Source: JADKIH01 sp031385005
Lineage (GTDB): Bacteria > Bacteroidota > Bacteroidia > AKYH767-A > 2013-40CM-41-45
DNA: 64,000 nucleotides
Direction of reading: 5' to 3'
NCBI GenBank assembly: GCA_031385005.1
Contig: JANNBB010000029.1
Location: 60,291-124,290, forward strand
This document shows positions 45,607 to 52,920 of this stretch, piece after piece. Positions within the stretch are counted from its first letter, which is position 1. Every line of letters starts with the position of its first letter. The notes under the pieces were generated by a model. It had not been told where the DNA came from. It ran no database searches and saw nothing but the letters and a program-made list of their open reading frames with translations. Position numbers and translations under genes: made by a program.

Positions 45607-45636
45607 CAAATATAGTAATTATTTTCGTATTGTCAA
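45607..45636 (-). promoter_or_regulatory. Promoter of the XRE-ImmA/PIN operon
   Basis: On the minus strand TTG (45634-45636), a 19-bp spacer and TATATTTG (45607-45614) match the Bacteroidota consensus. An inverted pair TTGACAA/TTGTCAA (45603-45636) brackets the whole promoter, a further possible regulator site. Confidence 0.75.
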
Positions 45637-45723
45637 CCGTATAGTTTATGAAGATTTCAAAATCGGTACATCATTTCAATAAAATCAAACTCCTGTATGA
45701 TTATTTAAGAGGTTGGGTTAAAT

Positions 45724-45802
45724 CCCACTCTCTCCGCCGGAAATTCTAAAGCCGGACAATTGCAGCAGTAGTTTTTTCTATAAAACAATTTCCGGTTTTA
45801 AA
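45724..45802. repeat. att-like direct repeat, copy C
   Basis: The sequence CCCACTCTCTCCGCCGGAAATTC and then TAAAGCCGGACAATTGCAG matches the tRNA-Ser 3' end and flank of copies A and B for about 80 bp, after which similarity ends near TTTCCGG. It marks the right edge of the 2-kb toxin-antitoxin segment. Confidence 0.8.
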
Positions 45803-45841
45803 AACTGTACTTCTTGGTTTAACTAAGAAAGGAATATTCAG

Positions 45842-45980
45842 AAATCACATTATAATGTGATTTGCCTTTCTTTATCTTGAATATTCTAATTCTATATTGA
45901 CTATATCACATTATAATGTGATTTTGATTGATTATTTGGTAAAATAAAATACATTTGTAGGTAAAATCACATTATAATGT
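45842..45980. promoter_or_regulatory. Three HipB-type operators upstream of the hip operon
   Basis: A 22-bp perfect palindrome at 45842-45863 has core ATCACATTATAATGTGAT. The same core is at 45905-45922, and 15 bases of it recur at 45966-45980, where the ATG of hipB (45977) is part of the site. Copies 2 and 3 flank the promoter, so autoregulation by the HipB-like protein is likely. The stretch between copies 1 and 2 is AT-rich with no gene. Confidence 0.85.
45928..45957 (+). promoter_or_regulatory. Promoter of the hip operon
   Basis: TTG (45928-45930), a 19-bp spacer and TACATTTG (45950-45957) match the Bacteroidota promoter consensus. The expected transcription start is close to 45964, inside operator 3's left edge, leaving a leader of only about 13 nt. 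Confidence 0.75.
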
Positions 45981-46186
45981 TAGTTAAAGAACTTGGTGAG
46001 ATCTTAAAAAGCAGAAGAAGAGATTTAAATATCACTCAACCCCATTTGGCAGAAATAGCCAAGGTGAGTACCAACACTTTGTACAAATTGGAACGAGGAC
46101 AAGGAAATCCTTCTTTAGATGTAATAAACAAATTAGCAGAAATTTTGGGGATGGAACTGATCTTGGAAGTGAAAAAGAAACCGTGA
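45977..46186 (+). CDS. hipB: HipB-like XRE antitoxin/repressor
   Basis: A 69-residue single-domain helix-turn-helix protein (LKSRRRDLNITQPHLAEIA, STNTLYKLERGQGNPSLDV). It is the DNA-binding member of the module and probably binds the three palindromes upstream. Its start codon lies in the third palindrome. The N-terminal-domain protein begins 2 bp after it. Confidence 0.88.
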   Translation: MLVKELGEILKSRRRDLNITQPHLAEIAKVSTNTLYKLERGQGNPSLDVINKLAEILGMELILEVKKKP

Positions 46187-46187
46187 T

Positions 46188-46520
46188 ATGATGAGAAGAG
46201 TGGAAGTATATCGGAATGGAGCTTTCGCCGGAATTTTAACGGAAGAAAATCATAAGCAATATGTATTCAGATACGACGATAATTATTATAATGACACAAA
46301 CAAACCGGCAGTTAGTTTAACTCTGCCCAAAACTCAAAAGGAATATCGCAGCAAATTTTTGTTTCCATTTTTCTTCAACATGTTAAGTGAAGGAGTAAAT
46401 AGGAAATTGCAATGTACCCAATTGAGAATAGATGAAGAAGATAATTTTGGTTTGATGATGGCAACAGCACAATGTGATACAATAGGAGCAGTAACCGTAA
46501 AACCAATAGCAGAGAGATGA
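46188..46520 (+). CDS. HipA N-terminal-domain protein (HipS-like)
   Basis: The 110-residue protein matches the N-terminal subdomain of HipA (VEVYRNGAFAGILTEEN, AVSLTLPKTQKEYRS, FPFFFNMLSEG) but stops there. In the HipBST system of enteropathogenic E. coli the equivalent small protein HipS is the antitoxin that neutralises the kinase. The kinase gene starts inside its stop (ATGA, 46517-46520), so expression is coupled. By order and size this is the same arrangement. Confidence 0.82.
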   Translation: MMRRVEVYRNGAFAGILTEENHKQYVFRYDDNYYNDTNKPAVSLTLPKTQKEYRSKFLFPFFFNMLSEGVNRKLQCTQLRIDEEDNFGLMMATAQCDTIGAVTVKPIAER

Positions 46521-47518
46521 ATTTAGATGAATTGAAAATTTGTCCTGGAACTTTGGCAGAAGGATATAACACATATAGCCCAATCTGTTTGAGAAATACG
46601 TTTAACGGAAAAAAAGTAAATCATGTTTTGACATATTATCCGCCTCAACAAAGCGAAGAAGTTGCGAAAAAATTTATTGAAAATCGCAAACGGATATCTA
46701 TATCAGGTGTACAAGAAAAATTGAGTTTAATTCTTGATAAAAATGTTCTACGATTGACAGAAGAGGGAGAACAGGGGACTTATATATTAAAGCCAATACC
46801 CAGAGATTTGATGAAAGTTGACCAAGTACCGGCAAACGAGCATTTAACAATGCAAATTGCAAAACAGGTATATGGCATAAATATAGCTGAATGTGCAATG
46901 ATATTTTTTAAGAATGGATCTCCTGCATACATAACTAAGCGATTTGATGTAAAGGATAATGGTGAAAAGTGGGGCAAGGAGGATTTTGCAACTTTGGCAG
47001 GTAAAACAAAAGATACCGGAGGTGCCCATTTCAAATATGAATACAGTTATGAAGATGCCGGAAAATTAATTCAACAGTATGTTCCTGCATGGAGAGTAGA
47101 AATAGAAAAATATTTTTCATTGGTAGTTTTTAACTACTTATTTTCAAACGGCGATGCACATTTGAAAAATTTTTCTTTGCTGGAATCAACAAAAGGCGAT
47201 TATTTGATCAGTCCTGCTTATGACTTAGTAAATACTAAGGTTCACATTGATGATGCAGATTTCGCATTGGATAAGGGATTGTTTGCTGATAATTTTAAAA
47301 GCGATGATTATATAAAAAACAATCAGCCGTCTAAAATTGATTTTAAAGAATTTGCAAAAAGAATTGGTATTTCAGAGAGCAGAGTGGAAAAATTGTTAAA
47401 TCCATTTTTACATAAACAAACTTTAGTAGAAGAACTTGTCTCACGATCATTTTTAAATGATGATAGTAAGAGTATATATAGGTTTACGTACGACCGGAAG
47501 CGAAATTTTTTAGCCTAA
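46517..47518 (+). CDS. HipA-type Ser/Thr kinase toxin (HipT-like)
   Basis: The 333-residue protein is the catalytic part of HipA without its N-terminal subdomain. It has the Gly-rich loop RISISGVQEKLSL, with Ser61 and Ser63 matching the two autophosphorylated serines of the HipT SIS motif. The catalytic loop is NGDAHLKNFSLL (Asp213), then SPAYDLVNTK. HipA/HipT kinases phosphorylate aminoacyl-tRNA synthetases and stop growth (GltX for HipA, TrpS for HipT). Which synthetase is hit here is unknown. Confidence 0.87.
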   Translation: MNLDELKICPGTLAEGYNTYSPICLRNTFNGKKVNHVLTYYPPQQSEEVAKKFIENRKRISISGVQEKLSLILDKNVLRLTEEGEQGTYILKPIPRDLMKVDQVPANEHLTMQIAKQVYGINIAECAMIFFKNGSPAYITKRFDVKDNGEKWGKEDFATLAGKTKDTGGAHFKYEYSYEDAGKLIQQYVPAWRVEIEKYFSLVVFNYLFSNGDAHLKNFSLLESTKGDYLISPAYDLVNTKVHIDDADFALDKGLFADNFKSDDYIKNNQPSKIDFKEFAKRIGISESRVEKLLNPFLHKQTLVEELVSRSFLNDDSKSIYRFTYDRKRNFLA

Positions 47519-47628
47519 AATAGAATATAAATATTAATAGAAATAAAAAGAATTTTAAATAGATAGGGCTCACATTAAATTAACTTGACGAATATTAAAT
47601 AGATTGATGTAATAAAATTGTTTCGAAT

Positions 47629-48013
47629 ATGGTTTCAAGAATTATCGAATTTTTGGACAATTATTTAGTAAAGTCAGGACGACAAAATATCGATCCTCAA
47701 AAAATTAAAGTCAGATGGATTCTACTTGTTGCACTTATCTGATCTTCCACTGTCAATATTGAAGCAAAGTCTGGAGTCACAACTTCCTTCGCTCATTGAC
47801 AAAATAAAACAGAATTCCGACGATCAAACACAAATTATTCTGATCAAAGCCAGCGTTTACGATATTGTATTTCCACGACTTTGTCAAGAAGGTTTTGACA
47901 ATGTCATCGACGTAAGAATTACTTTTCCAGGACAAGGAGGACAGATACGATTTCAGGATGAGTTCAAAAAGGCACTTGAATTGGCAGGTTATTATGACGA
48001 ATTGAAATCGTGA
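47629..48013 (+). pseudogene. Deleted and frameshifted paralogue of the 42.6-kb glycosylase-like gene
   Basis: The first codons (from ATG 47629: MVSRIIEFLDNYLVKSGRQNIDP) match the N-terminus of the 285-residue protein at 42612. After about 25 codons the reading jumps to the region equivalent to its residues ~187-285 (LKSDGFYLLHLSDLPLSIL, IDVRITFPGQGGQIRFQDEF), in another frame. About 160 codons are lost. The 95-codon open frame at 47726-48013 is the surviving C-terminal piece. It is most likely non-functional. Confidence 0.8.
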
Positions 48014-48022
48014 ACCTTAATT

Positions 48023-48153
48023 TAATGGAATATATTCCATTATTTTTGAATAATTTCTTACTTAAAGGAATTAATTACTGTATTTTATCAATATAATGGA
48101 AAATATTCCCTATATTTACATGTAAACCTCCATTTAGTGGAAAATATTCTCCC
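48023..48153. promoter_or_regulatory. Three palindromic operators upstream of the AbiEi-Fic gene
   Basis: TAATGGAATATATTCCATTA (48023-48042) is a perfect 20-bp palindrome. Close variants TAATGGAAAATATTCCCTAT (48094-48113) and TAGTGGAAAATATTCTCCCC (48135-48154) follow. The third contains the GTG start codon (48137). The layout repeats that of the hip operon with a different sequence, so the encoded N-terminal HTH probably binds here. Confidence 0.78.
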
Positions 48154-49618
48154 CATTCATCTTCAGGAAGTAATTTTTGGGTCATCTGATAAGAGGGTTT
48201 CAAGGCAAATTTCTATCCTTCTTAAAAAAGGTAAAATCAGGAAAATTGCTCCTCGAATTTATTCGTCCAACTTCCATGAATCCGTTGAGGTAATAATCAG
48301 AAAAAATCTTTTTCAGATTCTTGGCAACTTATATCCCGGAGCGATTCTTAGTCACCGATCGGCTTTTGAATATGCACCCACCCATGCAGGATATATTTTT
48401 GTGACCTACACCTATACAAAAAAAATAAAACTACCCGGCATTACGATTAGCTTTTTGGAAGGACAGAAACCAATTGGTGGTGATAATGTTCTCACTGGTG
48501 AATTATATGTTTCTCAAAAAGCGCGAGCATTTTTAGAGAACTTACAAGGAACTAAAACTCCCGGACCGACATCAAAATGCTTGACCTTGCCTGAGGTGGA
48601 AGAAAAGTTAGAGCAAATAATCAGAATTAATGGCGAAGACGAAATAAATAAATTGAGAGATAGTGCTAAATCAATCGCTAAAGCACTTAACATGCAAAAG
48701 GAGAACGAAAAGCTAAACAAAATAATAAGCTCTTTGCTGGCAACAAACACTTCAAAAACACTTTCATCACCACTGGGAATAGCACGCGCTTTCGGTTCTC
48801 CTTATGATCCTGAACGAATAAAATTGTTTGAAGAACTCTTTCGTGAATTACAAAAAAGAGAATTTAAAAACCGACCTGATAGAAATAGTTCCACAAAATC
48901 ATTTCGAAATTTTTCATTCTTCGAAAGTTATTTTTCAAATTACATCGAAGGAACGGTATTCGAAATTGATGAAGCAAAAGAAATCATCTCGACAAACAAA
49001 CCTTTAGCATCCAGAAATGATGATAGTCATGATGTGTTGGGTACCTACCAATTAGTTTCTAACAGGGAGGAAATGTCTATTACTCCGCAATCACCGGAGA
49101 AGTTTTTAAATATACTTTCTTATCGGCATGAAATTTTACTCAGCGCAAGAGTAGACAAAACCCCCGGCCAATTCAAAGACAAAAATAATATGGCCGGTAG
49201 CACATCGTTTGTTGACTTTAACCTGGTAAGAGGAACACTGATAAAGAGTTTTGATTATTATAATGCCCTCACACATCCATTTTCAAAAGCGGCATATATG
49301 ATGTTTGTGATTAGCGAAGTGCACCCCTTCTTAGATGGTAATGGGAGAATCGCCAGAGTGATGATGAATGCAGAACTTGTGAAACACGGACATTCCAAAA
49401 TCATGATTCCAACTGTTTATCGGGAGGACTACTTGGGAGCATTAAAAAAACTGAATAAACAAGGAGATACTAATACGTATATTCGGATGCTTCAAAAAGC
49501 ACAGGAATTTAGTGAAAATATAATCGGAGACGATATGAATGAAATGCAAACCACTTTAAAAGATTCAAACGCATTTGAACAACCTTCAGATGATAAACTT
49601 AAAATCGTAATTCGTTAG
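48137..49618 (+). CDS. AbiEi-like HTH domain fused to a Fic AMP-transferase
   Basis: The 493-residue protein starts at GTG 48137; no in-frame ATG precedes it and the operators support this start. Residues ~1-130 resemble the AbiEi antitoxin winged-helix (SDKRVSRQISILLKKGKIRKIAPRIY, ILSHRSAFEYA). A helical linker follows, then a Fic domain with HPFLDGNGRIAR (His396). Upstream lies SNYIEG (Ser267, Glu271), matching the class II inhibitory helix motif (S/T)xxxE(G/N). Fic enzymes AMPylate proteins. The fusion puts regulator, inhibitor and toxin in one chain. Confidence 0.88.
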   Translation: MENILPIHLQEVIFGSSDKRVSRQISILLKKGKIRKIAPRIYSSNFHESVEVIIRKNLFQILGNLYPGAILSHRSAFEYAPTHAGYIFVTYTYTKKIKLPGITISFLEGQKPIGGDNVLTGELYVSQKARAFLENLQGTKTPGPTSKCLTLPEVEEKLEQIIRINGEDEINKLRDSAKSIAKALNMQKENEKLNKIISSLLATNTSKTLSSPLGIARAFGSPYDPERIKLFEELFRELQKREFKNRPDRNSSTKSFRNFSFFESYFSNYIEGTVFEIDEAKEIISTNKPLASRNDDSHDVLGTYQLVSNREEMSITPQSPEKFLNILSYRHEILLSARVDKTPGQFKDKNNMAGSTSFVDFNLVRGTLIKSFDYYNALTHPFSKAAYMMFVISEVHPFLDGNGRIARVMMNAELVKHGHSKIMIPTVYREDYLGALKKLNKQGDTNTYIRMLQKAQEFSENIIGDDMNEMQTTLKDSNAFEQPSDDKLKIVIR

Positions 49619-49687
49619 TATACATAACAGATTAATCAATTCAACAGAAAGATATAATTACTTCGTTTAAACAAATTCCAAAACCAC

Positions 49688-50548
49688 ATGATCAACAAAA
49701 TCAAATCCATCTACCGTTTTCTCTCCCCCAAATTTCAATCGCTTCATTTGGAATATAAGGTTGTGCCTAAGCCAAGATATGGGCATGGACTTCCTCCACA
49801 TGGACTACTCAATGAAATAATAAACAAACAGAGAAGCCGTTTTTTGGAGTTATTGGCTTCGTTCAGAAAGTATGAAAAGAATTTAGCGGCGATAAAAGAT
49901 TCAAAAGACGAAACGAATGCAGATAACCCGACCTGGAATAATGAATATCTTCCCGGACTCGACATTATCGGACTCTATGGAATTGTTTCGGAGTTCAAAC
50001 CGCGACATTATATAGAAGTTGGATCCGGAAATTCGACAAAGGTTGCCCGAAAGGCAATTATTGAGAATAAACTTACTACGAAGATCATTTCCATCGATCC
50101 ATTTCCCAGAGCGAATATCGATCACTTAGCTGATCAAGTCATCAGAATGCCATTCGAGAATCTGGCCGACTATAAAATTATCTTCGACAACCTGGACGCG
50201 AACGACATTCTTTTCATCGATAACTCTCACCGCCTTTTTTCGAATTCGGATGTGATGATATTCTTTCTTGAGATATTACCTTATTTGAAAAAAGGTGTGA
50301 TCGTTCATGTGCACGACATCTACTTGCCATATGACTATCCGCAATTTATGTGCGACCGTTTTTACAATGAACAGTATATGTTGGCCATGGCATTAATTGC
50401 TAATCCGGATAAGTATGAGATTCTGCTTCCCAATTATTTCATTAGTGTCGATAAAGAACTTAGCTCATCGATAGATTACATCTGGTTGAATGAAAACATG
50501 AAGGGCGCTGAAAGACATGGTGGATCTTTTTGGTTCCGCATTAAGTAA
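49688..50548 (+). CDS. Class I SAM-dependent methyltransferase (Methyltransf_24-like)
   Basis: The 286-residue protein has HYIEVGSGNSTKVARKAI (motif I) near residue 104, then KIISIDPFPRA, NDILFIDNSHRLF and VHVHDIYLPYDYPQFM. These are features of small-molecule or sugar methyltransferases in polysaccharide and secondary-metabolite pathways. It stands alone between the island and a repeat-rich gap, and is the first gene that reads as core chromosome again. Confidence 0.82.
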   Translation: MINKIKSIYRFLSPKFQSLHLEYKVVPKPRYGHGLPPHGLLNEIINKQRSRFLELLASFRKYEKNLAAIKDSKDETNADNPTWNNEYLPGLDIIGLYGIVSEFKPRHYIEVGSGNSTKVARKAIIENKLTTKIISIDPFPRANIDHLADQVIRMPFENLADYKIIFDNLDANDILFIDNSHRLFSNSDVMIFFLEILPYLKKGVIVHVHDIYLPYDYPQFMCDRFYNEQYMLAMALIANPDKYEILLPNYFISVDKELSSSIDYIWLNENMKGAERHGGSFWFRIK

Positions 50549-50645
50549 GTCGACGGTGATTGAAGAAGAGCTGAAACCCTCTTGTAATAGATACTAAAAT
50601 TTGTCTTTTCGCTCACAGATCTTTTATACAAGTTCTGCTCTCCGT

Positions 50646-50748
50646 TATCTCTGTTCAGACCTTTGGTGACTCTGTGGTAAATCACCGACGCCGGTACAAG
50701 TACCGAAGTCGGATTTTACCACAGAGGTAGCAAAGGCATGAACAGAGG
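50646..50748. repeat. Dispersed hairpin repeat, copy 2
   Basis: This is the reverse complement of copy 1 at 19640. It folds on itself: CTCTGTGGTAAA pairs with TTTACCACAGAG, and CGGTAC pairs with GTACCG around a 2-base centre. The outer arms CTGTTCA and TGAACAG also pair. Confidence 0.82.
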
Positions 50749-50770
50749 TAGCAAAGTTGACAATTCTCTT

Positions 50771-50849
50771 TTCTGTTTTCTCTGTTCAGACCTTTGGTTT
50801 CTCTTTGGTAAATCACCAACGCCGGTACAATTACCGGTGTTGGTTTTTA
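50771..50849. repeat. Dispersed hairpin repeat, copy 3 (partial)
   Basis: A shorter copy in the same orientation as copy 2 starts TTCTGTTTTCTCTGTTCAGACC and keeps the inner hairpin (ACCAACGCCGGTA/TACCGGTGTTGGT) but lacks the right outer arm. Confidence 0.75.
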
Positions 50850-50906
50850 ATCAGATAAGTTTGAGAAGATTTTACATTGAAGTAATCAGTAATTACAAAA
50901 AAAATA

Positions 50907-51704
50907 TCATGAAACACCTTTCATATCAACATCCTTAATGAACCAGAATTCATTCGCTTTAAGAAAGTATATTTTTCCTGTATTGGAGATTTGATGTCCA
51001 TTGCCATGTTCATTCAAATAAACATCGTATGAATATGTGAAAACAATTTCAGCGGTTTCTGAATCGATTTGCAAGTTTGAAACCTCAAATTCTTCCAGTT
51101 CAATTTTTTCGAAAGCATTACGAAATAGATTGAGTCTGCGAAGTAGATTTTCCTGTTTAACCTTTTCCTCTTCATTTTCACTTAAAAGAAAACCTTGCAT
51201 CAAATTGATATCCTTATTCGTCAGACTATTGACAAACTCCTCAGTATATCGTTTCAAATCATATTCATCATTCGGATGAAATTCTTCATAGATATAACAT
51301 ACGATCATGTTTTTTGGGAGGCAACTATCGGTTTCTACACGGAAGAGTTCTTTGGTAATAAAGCGATACATTTCCCTGTCCTCGACGCCGCTAACGCTGT
51401 CCACAACCATTTTCTTTTCCTGAAGTAGCACCATCAGTTTTTGTAACTCAATGGTTAACTCCTCATCGGTGATTTCTTCAACCTCACGGAAAACCGGGTT
51501 CTCTAAAAATTCTTCGATAGTAATTTTTTTGTTGTTAACCAAATTACGCTCATATTCTAGTATCTGGTTGAGCCAGATATTTTCAATAGCGGGATTTAAA
51601 TTGCCGGTGTTTTCAAGATTGATTCCGAACTCTGCTTGAATTTTTAGTTTCGTGATTTCATTCTCATGCCGTATTAATTCTTTGTAGGTGTCTGAATTTT
51701 TCAT
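50907..51704 (-). CDS. Hypothetical protein with C-terminal NTF2-like domain
   Basis: I start at ATG 51704 (265 residues, MKNSDTYKELIRHENEI). The frame extends upstream to 51758 but those residues look non-coding. It is acidic and helical, with no signal peptide. The last ~95 residues (FRNAFEKIELEEFEVSNLQ, EIVFTYSYDVYL, FLKANEFWFIKDVD) have the alternating strands of an NTF2/SnoaL-like fold. No catalytic motif recognised. Confidence 0.62.
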   Translation of the reverse strand: MKNSDTYKELIRHENEITKLKIQAEFGINLENTGNLNPAIENIWLNQILEYERNLVNNKKITIEEFLENPVFREVEEITDEELTIELQKLMVLLQEKKMVVDSVSGVEDREMYRFITKELFRVETDSCLPKNMIVCYIYEEFHPNDEYDLKRYTEEFVNSLTNKDINLMQGFLLSENEEEKVKQENLLRRLNLFRNAFEKIELEEFEVSNLQIDSETAEIVFTYSYDVYLNEHGNGHQISNTGKIYFLKANEFWFIKDVDMKGVS

Positions 51705-51976
51705 GTGTTTAATTTTTAATGAATGAATTGGTTGATGCAATATCGGATCGGAAAACATCCTTTTGCAACCAATATATGAAGGGTAATTATTTATCTTGAA
51801 AAAAAGAGGAGAAGATGTTTATCGAAATGGCTAATAAAATAATTAAACACATTTAATCAAATTGATTTGAACATACTCTTAGCTTTGCAGGCAACATGGA
51901 TGAAATTAGTCTGACAAAACAGATGCTATGATTTAATGTATGGATTAAGATACAACAGGTGCAACAATAAATATTT

Positions 51977-52525
51977 ATGCCTTCTATATTTTCACATGCC
52001 TTCTCTGCCATTGCCGTAGGATCGTGTCTTCCGTTAAAAAAGAATTCCGGAAAGACCTTGACGATAGGAGCGGCATGTTCGATGCTTCCTGATGCAGATG
52101 TAATTTCTTTTGCCTTTGGAATCCCATACTCGTCTTTATGGGGACATAGAGGAATTACGCATTCCTTTTTTTTTGCCGCACTGCTTTCTTTAATTATTGT
52201 GCTGACGTTTTACCGCCAATCAACCGGACGAAACAGATATGTGTTACTTATTTATTTTTTCCTCGCAACGGCAATACACCCGATACTGGATGCCTGTACG
52301 AATGGCGGATTGGGTGTTGCTTTTTTTGCGCCTTTCAATACAGAGCGCTATTTTTTTTCATTTCGACCGATAAGGGTTTCGCCAATTGGAGCAGTAAACT
52401 TTTTCAGCGAAAGAGGTTGGGCTGTTTTTAAAAGTGAGTTTGTTTGGGTTTGGCTTCCTTCTATTGGCATAATAGGCGGAATAGCCCTATGGAGGCGGCT
52501 TTTGGGGATCGGGAAATCAAAATAA
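51977..52525 (+). CDS. YdjM/DUF457-type membrane-bound metal-dependent hydrolase
   Basis: The 182-residue membrane protein has about four hydrophobic segments. The family motifs are present: HAFSAIAVG at the start, CSMLPDADVISF, SLWGHRGITHSFFFA (His-rich), HPILDACTNGG. The conserved His/Asp residues suggest a metal site near the membrane. It is widespread; the biological substrate is not established. Confidence 0.87.
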   Translation: MPSIFSHAFSAIAVGSCLPLKKNSGKTLTIGAACSMLPDADVISFAFGIPYSSLWGHRGITHSFFFAALLSLIIVLTFYRQSTGRNRYVLLIYFFLATAIHPILDACTNGGLGVAFFAPFNTERYFFSFRPIRVSPIGAVNFFSERGWAVFKSEFVWVWLPSIGIIGGIALWRRLLGIGKSK

Positions 52526-52920
52526 ATTCACCATTCATCAATTTTTTAAAAAAATAATCTTGGTTTTTTATCAAATTATTAAGAAAAACCTACCATGTAC
52601 ACCCTATTTTTAACCATTTACCAAGTTGCACTTGTGCGGTATTACCAAAATTAATTATCTTGAGGTCAGTAAATTAGGGGAAGAGAAACGAATTCTTTGT
52701 TGCTCTATTAGTTGTTGTAAGGATTTTAATGACACATTACTTATCATGAGTGAATGATAGGAGTTTGTTATTTATCATCTGATTATTAAAACTTTTAAAT
52801 GATATAATTGAATATGCTCATTTGGATAAATGAATCCGACTGAGATTAAATCAACTATATCGTTGCCAATACCCACTTTAGAAAAATAACATACAGAAAT
52901 AAACAAAAACAAAAAAACAC
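52526..52920. other. Upstream region of the giant T9SS gene
   Basis: This 395-bp gap has no gene. A possible promoter (TTG near 52632, about 21 bp, TATCTTG at 52656-52662) would give a leader of ~260 nt; the match is imperfect. I see no clear RNA element. Confidence 0.35.

Larger units (their letters stand above)
50549..50906. other. Repeat-bearing gap without genes
   Basis: The 358-bp gap holds two copies of the dispersed hairpin repeat in tandem (50646-50748 and 50771-50849) and no convincing gene. Confidence 0.7.
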
